Below, piece by piece: positions 36,901-48,072 of a stretch of 64,000 nt of DNA (the stretch's first letter is position 1; the number at the start of each line of letters is the position of its first letter). The DNA is from Lates calcarifer (Eukaryota > Chordata > Actinopteri > Centropomidae). The notes under the pieces are model-generated. The model saw only the letters and a program-made list of their open reading frames with translations, was not told the origin of the DNA and searched no databases. The stretch lies in NCBI RefSeq assembly GCF_001640805.2, contig NC_066838.1, forward strand, positions 4,061,101 to 4,125,100, given 5' to 3'. The position numbers and the translations under genes are program-made.

Positions 36901-39900
36901 GTTAAGATATATCTGCAGCCTCAGACGAGACACCTGTGTCTGCCAAGGTGCATAGTTGTACTCTTGTCGGAGCACATGCACACTTCTTGTACTTGTAGTG
37001 TTGTGAAACAAATTGGAGAAAGAGCCTCGCATTCACCCTTTGATGGCAAAATATACAGTACATGTCAAGTCAAGACAAGTCAGTTTTATTGTCACAGCGC
37101 CAATTCACAACAGAAGTTATCTCGAGGCACTGTACATATAGAGCAGGTCTAGACCGTACTCTTTATCTTATAAAATTTACCGAGAGAGACCCAACTAGCA
37201 TCCCCAACCTGCCGAACTAAAAGTGGTAACCTGAAATCAGAATCAGAATAAAGTCAACATCATGTGGACCATCACTGAGTTTTCTCTGATTTTTGCTTTT
37301 TTCACCGCAATCTTTTTCGGCCTCTGCGGGGGCCACATTGGTGGGGTTTTTCTCCATTAGTGGGGTTTTTCTTTTATTTTTTTTTCAAGCTCCTTAAGAC
37401 GTAGTAACTGTAATGTCATCAGACAAGTTTGGTCAGTGCCTGATTTGCAACAGGCTGTTTTGAAATAACAAAACTACAAGAAAACAACAAGTTGTCCTCA
37501 GTTTCACTCACAGTTTTTATTGTTGAAAGAAGCTTGTCAAAGAATATAACTAACAGTGACATGTAAAGACAAATAATAAAAATGAAAAGCTGAGAGTAAT
37601 AAATCCTTCTATCCAGTAAGACAGGCCAAATGCCAAATGACAGGATTATAGCTTGCTGATCTTCCAGCTTTTGTATGAAGTTTCAGATGTTATCTGTGAG
37701 TAATTACAAATGCTTTGAAACAAGGAGTCCACTACAGTTGGAGCAGGATTTATGAAGCAGTCATATCCATGGTAACAGGAAACAAGCTTTGGCTTAAGGG
37801 TTTGTAATTATAGAGGAATGTTCCCACAAAGCTGAAAAGAAATATAAAAATGTAAACTCTGGGTCATGTTCAGCCTGACACACCAAGCATATTAGAGCCA
37901 GGAACACACAGATGTTTCTTGAGGTGCAGTCAATAATACAAAAATTTTGTTCTGCTAGGTACTAGATAAACGTGGCTGATAATAATGCAGCTGCAACTGT
38001 GTCAGACTAACTTTCCTTTAGCTCTTCTACAAAAACATACTGTTTATTTAAAACATATTTGAGTAGGTCATTATTTATGTTTTTTTTCTTTGCAGCAAAC
38101 TAGAGAAACAGAAAGAAAAGAAGAGAAAGGAGGAACAGAAGAGGAAAATAGCCAGTTTATCCTTTAATCCTGAAGACGAAGAAGAAGATGAAGAGGAAAA
38201 TGAGGACGAAGAGGATTGTGAGTACTGATGTGAGGAATATTACAGTTTCAACTGTATACTAGATATCCAATTTTGCCGGTCCATTCTGGTGTAGAACCGG
38301 CTGTGCTGACATTTGCTAGGCTAGACAGGTTCTGACTAATTAAAAAGAAGTTTGCATCAGCAATGTGCACCAATGGCGTTAAGACACTAAATCCAACTTG
38401 TATTGCATTAGAAATAAGCAATATAGCACGATTGACACTATGTTTCTAAACAGACTTAACAGAGCCACTAGTGTCTAATGAGCAGTGGGGAGTTTAGCTG
38501 AGTCCTGCAACATGACAGGGATCAAATTTCATTAGAGGGAGTGGGCAAGATGTGCAGAGTGCATGCATGTTGTGCCTGTTTATAAGAAAGGTCACTTGTT
38601 TTGTGAGGTGATGACAAGAAGAGACACAACAGACGTAGTCTCATAGAAAACTAAAACTGGGCCAATATGGCAACATTTCAGATTTGAAGCCAAAGAAAGA
38701 GGTGAGTTGAAAAACGTACACAAGGCAACATGTAAACACTTCAGGAAAAAAGTCATGGCAAAAGGTGATAATACATATAATTTGCATACTCAATTGCAAA
38801 AACGTCATGCCTCCATCGCTGCACAGATGTGCTCTACACCAAAGGGAGGACAGTTTTCTGGATCTTCTGCTTCAACACAACTATCAAAAAGTTACACTGA
38901 ATGGCTGTTGTGAGAAACAAAAACAGCCTTGTGTTATATAGTGGTGTTGTTGTATAATGTTTTTAATATGTTGTCAGACATTTAGAATAACAGTCTGAGC
39001 CTTGACACATCGCAGTGGCCAGGTACACTGTTCTTGCTCAGTTCGGCAGCAATTCCAAAGATTTTTGTCCCTATCATTCATTTACACTCAAAAACGTAGG
39101 AAAACAGGCCTAAGTAAATAGGCCTATTTTTTGCAAAGAGGGTTAGAGATGAGAGGGTTGATGCCACTTTGATGTCTGTATGCTAAATATGAAGCTACAA
39201 CCAGCAGCTAGTTAACTTAGCTTAGCATAAAGACTGGAAGCTGGGGGGATACAGCGTGTAACAGGGGCCATGTCACCACAGCAGACCAATGGAGACTCCA
39301 CAAAGTCAGAGGCCTGGGTATAGCTTCTTCCTAAGTCACAGTCATTTTTACGTTTTGGACTTAAAAAAACAAGTGTTTTAATTACAGAGTTTGCCCAGTA
39401 GATATGTGTTTTTGTCTCACCCTAACCCTAGATGTGCCGGCTAAGAAGAAACTTGGGAAAAATCCAGATGTTGACACAAGTTTCCTTCCTGATCGGGACA
39501 GAGAGGTGAGGTCAATGAGAATAAGACTTGCTGTGTTTAAATCAAACCAATAAGACTGATGGTCTTACTTGGTAAGCCACAGGAAAATGCACAAATCCAG
39601 CCATCATTAGGGCAAGTAATAACCAGCAAATACTAGACTAACCCAAATATACTTTTACAGTTGTCCATGTCTGTTTATATTTAACAAAACAAACAGATTT
39701 CTGAATGATTGGCAGCTTATGTGCTACATAGGGTAGGGTTATAAGGCTGGAAACAAGGCCACTCATGCTCTTCACTCAAGTAAATTTTTATACTTTGACA
39801 TGCTCAGTCCAGTTTCTCTGTCATGTAAGTGTAACATGGTTTTGTAATATACAGTAAATGTTAACATTTTCACTGCACTGATATTGTCTGCGTCTTGTGT

Positions 39901-42900
39901 TCAGGAGGAGGAGAATCGCCTCAGAGAGGAGCTCAGGCAGGAGTGGGAGCTCAAACAGGAGAAGATTAAGAGTGAGTGTCAGGACCACCAGGAGCTTTGG
40001 AGAATTCCTCACTGTCTTGTCTTTTCATTGCTATAAGTACAAAGACACTCACTCTCTCTCAGTTTAACAATGGTATGTGTCTTTGTTCCCAGGCGAGGAG
40101 ATTGAGATTACATTCAGCTACTGGGATGGCTCTGGACATCGCAAGACAGTCAAGGTAAAATGAGCTTCAACACTAGTTCATGGGGTTGTGACTAGTCACC
40201 CTTGTTTTGCTGTACTGCAGTGCACATGTGTGTAGAGTATTGAATTTAGGAGGACATAACAGTGCATATTCTCATTGTCCTTGTGTATATTTCTCCTGCA
40301 GATGAAGAAGGGTAATACTATTCAGAACTTCCTGCAGAGAGCCCTGGAAGTCCTCAGGAAGGACTTCAGTGAGCTCAGGTGAGGCAGTAAAAAGGAAAGA
40401 GTGTCAATCAAACATACACTGTCACTATTAATGAATGAATGAGGGCACTTATCAATTCTCGTGGTAAGTTGATTCCATATTAACAATAGGTCATCTTCTT
40501 CCTTTGATTTCCTCTTTCCCACACTTGTTGCTTAACAATGCAAAATAAATTGCCAAAGTAAAAATACTGTTTTGCCAATTAAAAAAAGATTAGCTTGTTT
40601 TATATGGTGGTTTTCTGAATACATGTTTTTTTAATTCTTATTTATTTACACTATTTAGAGTGTTATGAGTTTATGCATATATAATTCACTAAAATTAAAC
40701 ACAAATGTAAGGTGTGTAATTACATCACCTACACTTTATGTAACTTCCATGATGTATTTTTTGCATTGCTGTTACACCAAAAAAAGTTTTTCTGTTTTGA
40801 ATTTTATCATAAAACCTAACACTGATGCATCATAATACATCCATCTGTGAGCCAGATCTTCACAGTGTTTTGTTTGGACTGAGATGAGGCTGAAAACACA
40901 GAACATCTAATCTTATTTGAATAGAACACATATAGTGGCAAGAAAAAGTATGTGAACCTTTTGGAATTTAATGGTTTTCTGCATTAATTTGTCATAAAAT
41001 GTGATCTGATCCTCATCTAAGTCAAGGATATTGACAAATATAATGTGCCTAAAATAATAACACAAATTTATTTTTTGATCTTTCATGTCTTTATTGAACA
41101 CACTAATTCAACATTCAAAATGGTAGTGGAAAAAGTCAATGAACCCTTGGAATTAATAGCTGGTTGACCCCCTCTTGGCAGCAATAACCTCAACCAGGCG
41201 CTTCCTGTAGCTGTGGATCAGACCTGCACTGTTTAACTGCATCGTTCAGGAGGAATTTTAGCCCATACTTCCTGGCAGAGCTGCTTTAGCTCTGTCATAT
41301 TCTTTGGACATCTCATGTGTATGGCTCTCTTCAAGTCATCCCATAGCATCTCTATTGGATTGAGGTCTGGGCTCTGACTTGGCCACGCCAAAAGGTGGAT
41401 TTTGTTGTTCTGAAGGCCATTCTGTTGTGGACTTGCTCTGGTGTTTTAGATCATTGTCTTGTTGCATCACCCAACTTATACAGAGTTTCAGCTGACATAC
41501 AGACATTCTCACATTATCCTGAAGAATTTTTTGATACACTTGGAATTCATCTTCCCCTCAATGATTGCAAGCTGGCCAGGCCCTGATGCAGCAAAGCAGG
41601 CCCAAATCATGATGTTTCCTCCACCATACTTTTTGGTTGGGATGATGTTTTCATGATGATATGCAGTGCCCTTTTTACACCAGATGTAGTGCTGCGTGTT
41701 CTTTCCAAATAGTTCACTCTTAGTTTCATCAGTCCACAAAACATTTTGCCAATACCGCTGTGGAGTGTCAATGTGCTCTTTCGCAAACTTCAGGCATGCA
41801 GCAATGTTCTTTTTGGTAAGCAGCCTTCTTCGTGGTGTCCTGCCATAGACACCCTGCTTGTTCAATGTTTTACGGACTGTAGACTCATGAACACAGATGT
41901 TAGCCAGCTCCAATGACGCCTTCAAATCTTTGGCTGTCACTCAGGGTTGTTTCTTTACCTCATTGATGAGTCTTTGTTGTGCTCTTGGAGTCATTTTGAC
42001 TGGGCGCCCACCAATGTTCCCCCTAATTTTTCATGTGTCTGAGCATACACACAAACTCCCTGAGAATTCCTTGGACCACTGTGAGCAACATCAGACGTGC
42101 ACACTGTCGCACACTGTAATTTTATGCGCTACATAGTTTTGCTGTGCGCGGAGAAAGCGGGAGCAGTGCGCGATTGCGCAGGTGCGCAACTTAGAGGGAA
42201 CTGTTGGCGCCCTCTTCTCAGTAGAAGTAGCAACAGTCCAAAGTGTCTCAAAGTCCCAAAGATTGTTTGCCTAACTGTAGACTGGTGAATTTCTAAAGTC
42301 TTTGAAATGACTTTATAACCCTTTCCAGCTTTATGTAAATCAACAATTCTTGATCGTAGATCTCTGAAAGCTCTTTTTGGTGAGGCATGGCTCTCATAAG
42401 CGTATTCTTCTTGTGCAGAGCAAACTCAAAAAGTTTTTGTGGTTTTTATCAAAGTAGTAGTTTTTGTCAAAGTAGCTCTAGTCCACACCTCCAAACTCAT
42501 TTTCTTAACTCATTAATTTAAGGGTTCACATACTTTTACCACTTGTACTATGAGGTTTTTCTGGTTGCTCTCAATAAAAACATGAAAGGTCTACATTTTT
42601 TTTTGTGTTATTATTTTAGGCACATTATATTTGTCAATATCCTTGACTTAGATGAGGATCAGATCACATTTTATGACAAATTAATGCAGAAAACCATGAA
42701 ATTCCAAAAGGTTCACATACTTTTTCTTGCCACTGTACACAAGAGGTCACTCAGCTACACACACTCAGTCTGTCTGCCACAGTGTGTTCTTCAATACTAC
42801 CACTAGAGATCGCCATCGCCAGAAATGTTCAAATCCAGCTAACTGAGACTTCAAACTGGAAAAACAAGTCTGTTTTCTACCTGGAAGTGAGTGGACCAGG

Positions 42901-45900
42901 TGACATACTGTTTACTTTATCTTCACTGGACTTCATTTCTCCTCTGTGCAGGTCTGCTGGAGTAGAGCAGCTCATGTATATCAAGGAGGATCTGATAATC
43001 CCACATGTAAGTGCTGTGTGCAGTAATGACACACCCATGAAAACCACAGCTGAACTGTTCCTTCACTTTGTTTTGATTTGGCCCATTTCACCTCTCATAA
43101 TATTCAGGTGTTACAGCACCTTGGATGTGTGTCTGTGCCCAAGAATAACACAGACTCATTTCAAGCCACACATTCTGGTTGCACTGGTATATTTTTCACT
43201 GTTTAACATTAAAGTAACAGCATTGATTGCTAAAATTGATGTGATACAATGGTGTGAGTTGTGAGATTATACTGGTTAGTGTTTTAGATCTGTCCTGCAG
43301 CTGTGGCACGTTTTCTCTCTGAGAATGTCTTCTTGCTCTTTGTCTCATTCAGCACCACAGTTTTTATGACTTCATTGTGACCAAAGCCAGAGGCAAATCT
43401 GGTAAGTGAACTCCAGCAGCATCCAGACCATTCATATAGTGTATCTTGATGTGTTTTTAGGTGTCAGATTCTGAAGTGGTAAGTCACTGTTTCTGCACTT
43501 CATGTGAAACAAATGAAGCTATGTTCTTGCCTTTTGATTTTTAGCTTTTTTCTTCCACAGGTCCTCTTTTCAGCTTTGACGTCCATGATGATATTCGGCT
43601 TGTGAACGACGCCACTGTAGAAAAAGATGAGGTGAGGTTTTTTTTTTTTTTTTTTGGTGGTTGTTGTAACTCCTCCACCCAGTCAACAGCCATGGCCAGA
43701 GTTAGTATTTTTTCAGGTTCTGTCCATCAGGTGGACCACAGTCAACATTTAATCAGATTCAATTTGGATGGATCAAGGTCACTGTAACTGCAAAACACAT
43801 TTTTGGCCATAACTCAACACATCTCATAATTAAGGTAATTAACTGCAACTGGACTGGTTGGCACACGACAACCGTGAGGAAGTAATTCTGTGTTTTTTTC
43901 TCTTTAGCAGCAAAAACAGGAGAACAAAAAAAATGAACAAAATAAAAAACTTTGATCTGAACTAATTTCAACCATAAAGCTAACTGAGACTAAAATGACC
44001 AACAGATGCTCAATGGAATATTTTTGTTACTTTGTATTGGAAGAAAATCGTAAGAAGTACTAAGATGAACCAGACTTTTCAGCAGAGGAAACTTCTCTTC
44101 ATATTCATTGCTGCTGGTGTGACTGTGAGGCTGACTTTCCAAATCCATAGGGCAGAAAAAACAAGCCAACCCACTGACTCTTTTAATTATGTATTTGTTC
44201 TTTTATTTCTTTGTCTTCCTCTGCAGTAACCTTTTGTGTATTTCACTACCCACATGACAGACTGTTTCTTGGTTGCCTTGTTACTGAAGTCATCAACAAT
44301 AATGATAATTATTACAATATAATTTTGTGTCGCAGTGTAAAATTATAGAATGATGATATCGTTTTCCTTGAAAGAAATATAACAAATAGTTGATAAATGT
44401 TTAGTGCAATTCATTTCCGTGCTTAGACAGCATGCACAGAAATGAATCACAAACTGCCAGTCACGTCACAGGAATAGAGGTATGCATTGCCCAACCTAGG
44501 TTTCCTTTCAGTCAGGTTAGTCTCTATAATTAGAATTGTTTTTCTACCTGTTGCTGTTTGGCAAGTGTTTGACACTTTCTGACCAAAGAAAAGTCTTTCA
44601 AAAACAGCCTTTAAGCTTTCCTTTGACATTTATATGATGATAATTATTGATATTGAGTAATATGAACATTTTTATCAGGATAAGATTTTTGTCCATATTG
44701 CTCAGCCCTATTTTAACAAGCACTCTAGTTTGTATGGGCAATAATTATTTTGAAATTCACTGGAGACTAAAATTCTGAATTGAACATGTGGGATACCAAA
44801 GACAAACCCTGTGGTGCCCACAATGATGAGTCTGACACAGACTGCGCATGCATTTAAAAGCTGTGTCAAAGTGAACCAAGCTGTGTTCTTTTGCCTTAAG
44901 TCTCATGCAGGTAAAGTGGTGCTGAGGAGCTGGTATGAGAAGAACAAGCACATCTTCCCTGCTAGTCGCTGGGAGCCATATGATCCTGAGAAGAAGTGGG
45001 ACAAATATACGGTGAGAGACCTTTTGCTGAATGTGGGCGTGGTTCATTTTAGTAGTTAATCACCTAGTTTCCCTGAAGGGATCATTCATCTTTCATCTTA
45101 AATTTGATCTGCCAACTAAAATTCCTGCCATAGTGGAGCATTTAACCACTAAAAAGTGAGATTATTCTCAGGAGTTAATAGAATCCAAAACAGCTAAAAG
45201 GACAGTGAGTACTGAACTTGGATTCGACAGATGGACTGAAGCCCAGCAAAATTACAATGCTGCTCGGAGTCTGCTGGAGGTGTAAATTGGCAGCTGTCTG
45301 CCAGAACAAGTTTATAAGGTGATTTTGATGTTGTGTTTAGAGTTTGTGGAGCGCCTCCAGAGTGGCCGTGAAGTTAGTTACTGCAGGATTAAAGCTGCAG
45401 TAAACAATGTAGTATAAATGTCTTTAAATGGCAGCAGGAAGTTAAAAAAAGTTTTCTATTAAGGTTGAGGATTTATAGTCTATTCCCAACCTTTAAATCG
45501 TTGCCTGTATCTCCGAGTTTTTTTCCCCCAATTCAAATAGGTTTGGCATTGTGCTCCCTCACAGGTTTAACATTGTCATCTTTGTCTAGCTGGAATGACC
45601 ATTCTTGACCAGTAGCAGCATTTGTCAACTAGTCACAGTTGTTCACAACTACAACTTCTGTCCTCAGGTTCATGTTTGTGAGTGGAAACAAGAATTTCAC
45701 ATCAGAGTTTCAAGTCCTGCTGTCAGAAATCGGCAGGCATGTTAAGCAGTGGCAGTGCAGAGCAGACAGCTAGAAAATTGTGTTAGTACAGAGCAGCTCC
45801 GTACTGTGACAGACGTAAAGAGGGAATAATTTAACATGAAGCCAGATGTGAAAAAAACTTTTCTAAAGCAAAGTGGCCCATGACTAATATGAGAGGTGGT

Positions 45901-47352
45901 CATGTGACCAACCTGGAGATATTACTGGGATGATATTACAGCTGACAGTAGGTGACATTACGCTGCCAGGTGTAACAGAGGATGATACCGGACAGAGACT
46001 TGCATTAAGTCCCTGAGACAGCTGAATGCACAATGGGACAATTTTCCAACAGAAACTGCAATGTATACATTTCTGTGCTGAATTATGTAAAAAAAAATAT
46101 CTTAAAAAACAACCTTGCATTAAATAGGAATAAACCTGTTTATATGAGTGGTTGCTGCATGAGGCCCATTGCCTCTTTCTAGTTTATTTCTTTTATCTTG
46201 TGCACATCCATAGTGACAATTAATGATGCACGTTAAAAGGAAATAGAACTGGATATAAATGTTATCTGGATGATTTGTGTTCAAATTGGCCTTCTGATTT
46301 TTAAAGGGTAATATTGGAAAGAATTCAGAAGCTTTGTAGTGTTGGAGAGTATATTTTCCACCACTAGATGTTTTTTTAACACAGTTTTACACTGAGTTAC
46401 ATCCATTTGGTTGAAATATGGGAAAACTGAGAAAACCAAAGAATTTGAAGGAGTGAACATGAAGGTGATTTTTATCAGCTCATCTCAAGATGTGGTGGAG
46501 GATGGGACAAGCTGGTGGTGCCAAACAAAAAAACATACAAAAAAAAAAGAAGAAGAAAAAGAACTTTATCAGAACAAATACAGAGGTGGCACTAACCAGC
46601 AATTCTAGTTTTTCCTGACTGAAGTTACCTATTGTCCTCAACCTCCCACCACATCCCTTTTTAAATTATTCTTAAAAAGTTTGCTCAAAACACTGCAGCT
46701 ACAGCTCAGGAAGAGCAGAGGGAATGAACCTTGAGGGCATGCTCCCTTTTATTGAGAACCCAGAATGATGATAGGCCAGCTCAAACTCCTAGAAAACCAA
46801 TAAACAGGCATGATCAGGACCGCACAGGTGGAAACCCCTTCGTGTTAGTAGCACCTGGAGAGAAAACAGAGGAGCGGGAGAAAAAGAAAAGTAGGAGGAA
46901 AAGAAAACACACACACACACACAACAGGCACTTTGTCTCCGTCTGACATGTAACACGCTGAAGTAAATCTTCACTCTAAACCTGTGTTCACGTGCCAAAG
47001 CAGTCTATGATAGAAGTATTCAAGTATTTCCTTGAGGAAACTGGATAAACTGTGTGCGCTGCATGTTGCCACTCTACCTACGGTTGCTCTGTGCAGAGAA
47101 TCCCGACAGATCAGCCAGCGTTTTCTTGCATGGGCATGCTGTGACATTAGTGCATCCAGATGCCTGGCAAATACAGACTGTTCTCTACGGCTGAATTATG
47201 ACCAGTCATTATTATTTCCTGAAGAGGATTAAATATTTGGACACAAATAATTCTGCAGTCATCAATTTATTATTTAGTTTGGACATGATGTTTTGGCCTG
47301 GGTGAGTAACTTCTCTCTCACCCTTTCTCTCTTTGTTTTTCAGATCCGATGA
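35564..47352 (+). CDS. fam50a: FAM50A / XAP5 nuclear splicing-associated protein
   Basis: FAM50A is a nuclear XAP5-domain protein found with late spliceosomes; human variants cause Armfield X-linked intellectual disability. Coding exons: 35564-35674, 35949-36033, 36333-36432, 38096-38217, 39432-39505, 39905-39971, 40093-40154, 40302-40378, 42952-43006, 43353-43401, 43561-43631, 44901-45011, 47344-47352. All phases agree; the total is 993 nt, 330 aa (human about 339). The start [20 protein letters not shown] and the end [15 protein letters not shown] match the family closely. Between them come a basic coiled coil (exons 2-4), a Glu/Asp-rich acidic tract at the end of exon 4, [20 protein letters not shown], and the XAP5 core [15 protein letters not shown]. 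The last exon codes only Ile-Arg-stop. The reading frame is intact. Confidence 0.96.
36808..36850. mobile_element. hAT (Charlie-like) transposon end fragment
   Basis: CCAATGTTTCCCAACGTGGG and GGTTGGTACCCC resemble the CAGTGGTTCCCAAC terminus of hAT-Charlie elements. It runs into a (TA)n microsatellite at 36850-36900. Confidence 0.5.
37051..37200. repeat. Dispersed fish repeat fragment (fam50a intron 3)
   Basis: It contains CAGTTTTATTGTCACAGCGC, CAATTCACAACAGAAGT and GAGCAGGTCTAGACCGTACT, segments I know from a very common fish repeat. I do not assign a class. Confidence 0.55.
38640..38915 (+). pseudogene. Decayed hAT/ZBED-type BED-finger transposase fragment
   Basis: A short open frame at 38707-38913 reads [20 protein letters not shown] and then LQKRH, matching the BED-finger pattern (C-x2-C, KGGNTSNL, H-x-H-type end). 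The second Cys and one His are replaced, so zinc binding should be lost. It lies in fam50a intron 4. No downstream catalytic domain was seen. Confidence 0.55.
39170..39300. repeat. Copy of the TTAGC-type dispersed fish repeat (fam50a intron 4)
   Basis: AAATATGAAGCTACAACCAG, TTAGCTTAGCATAAAGACTG and a GGAAGCTGGGGGGA segment match the other copies in this window. Confidence 0.6.
41220..42390 (-). pseudogene. Broken Tc1-like DDE transposase
   Basis: The longest open piece (41509-41940) encodes helix-turn-helix-like sequence ([20 protein letters not shown]), the first catalytic Asp in [14 protein letters not shown], and a [13 protein letters not shown] glycine box. The second Asp (QQDNDLKH) is in a different frame at 41336-41539. 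The last acidic region is shifted again. The N-terminal part is separated by the inserted MITE. It is not functional. Confidence 0.85.
42010..42206. mobile_element. hAT-like MITE nested in the Tc1-like element
   Basis: Roughly 195 bp of GC-rich foreign sequence interrupts the transposase. The ends are GTTCCCCCTAA and TTAGAGGGAAC, an imperfect inverted pair. GGCGCCC-type sequence occurs on both flanks (about 42003-42009, 42206-42212), consistent with an 8-bp target duplication that has drifted. It has no ORF. Confidence 0.7.
43635..43654. repeat. Poly-T run right after the fam50a exon 11 donor
   Basis: A run of about 19 T follows the donor GTGAGG. Confidence 0.9.
45012..47343. other. fam50a intron 12, 2.3 kb
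   Basis: Non-coding. It holds an A-rich tract near 46525-46560 and a (CA)n tract near 46905-46923. No recognised exon or transposon. Confidence 0.6.
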
Positions 47353-47613
47353 AACATCTGCAAAGCAGTCTTCTCCAGTCACTGGAATCTTTGATGCAAA
47401 CTTTTTCTTATTCATTTCCATCTTATTTCACACTCTTGTACCTTCTTGTATAGCTCATCTGTGCTGCATCAAGATTTGATTTTTAAAAAAAATTCTACTT
47501 GATATTTGAAATACTAGTTCTCCCAGATGTATTTGAACAGCCAGTGTAATGTTTCCTGTGAGAACAACCGCAAATTCATATGTACATACTGTAGCTCACA
47601 AACATGTGTGCTC

Positions 47614-47619
47614 AATAAA
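47614..47619 (+). terminator. fam50a polyadenylation signal AATAAA
   Basis: Canonical hexamer about 260 nt after the stop codon. Confidence 0.7.
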
Positions 47620-48072
47620 ACAAACCTGGCTTCAACTCACTGGACTCATGTCACCTTAGCTACTTTAGCCTCTTGTTGAAAACATGTTGATCATTCCTAC
47701 ATGTGTTGATGTTGAATATGACTATGATTTCTTGGCTCTAGCTACTAGCCGTAAATTGTGTGAGAGCCAAACCTGGCATGTGCCTCCTGGCACTAAATCA
47801 CAAAATGATGTGTGGCTGCATAACTGTTAAAACATGTACAGGGAACTAGCTGACTGCACCTCCACCCATAGCCCAAAGACACCACTCCCCTCATCGCCTT
47901 TCTCCCTCCTCCCAGGTTCTTGTCATTCACTCAGCGCTACATCAGATTTGACTTCTCACACCAAGCGCTGGCTTCTCACCACCGTTCGGTTTGGTTCAGT
48001 GAGTATGTGAGTGAATGCGTTTGAGGTCTGGTGCTCACAGTTGGACAATGTCATGTTGGCTGTAACAGCATG

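Larger units (their letters stand above)
40933..42735 (-). mobile_element. Near-complete, inactivated Tc1-like DNA transposon with IR/DR ends
   Basis: Both ends carry about 210-bp inverted repeats. The left tip TAGTGGCAAGAAAAAGTATG (40933) and the complement of the right tip differ at the first base only in their first 20, and both flanks are TA (40931-40932, 42736-42737). Each inverted repeat has a second transposase-site-like copy about 190 bp inside (41124-41148; 42520-42546), the IR/DR plan of Sleeping Beauty-type elements. The transposase reads on the minus strand and is broken by frameshifts and by an inserted MITE. It sits in fam50a intron 8, opposite to the gene. Confidence 0.9.

Noticed and set aside
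42782..43264. 160-aa + strand ORF in fam50a
   Set aside because: It overlaps fam50a exon 9 in the correct frame but the rest reads into flanking introns; only 42952-43006 is coding.
47910..48010. Open stretch upstream of the IL17RD-like signal peptide
   Set aside because: It lacks a start and is out of step with the signal-peptide exon; more likely promoter or 5' UTR.
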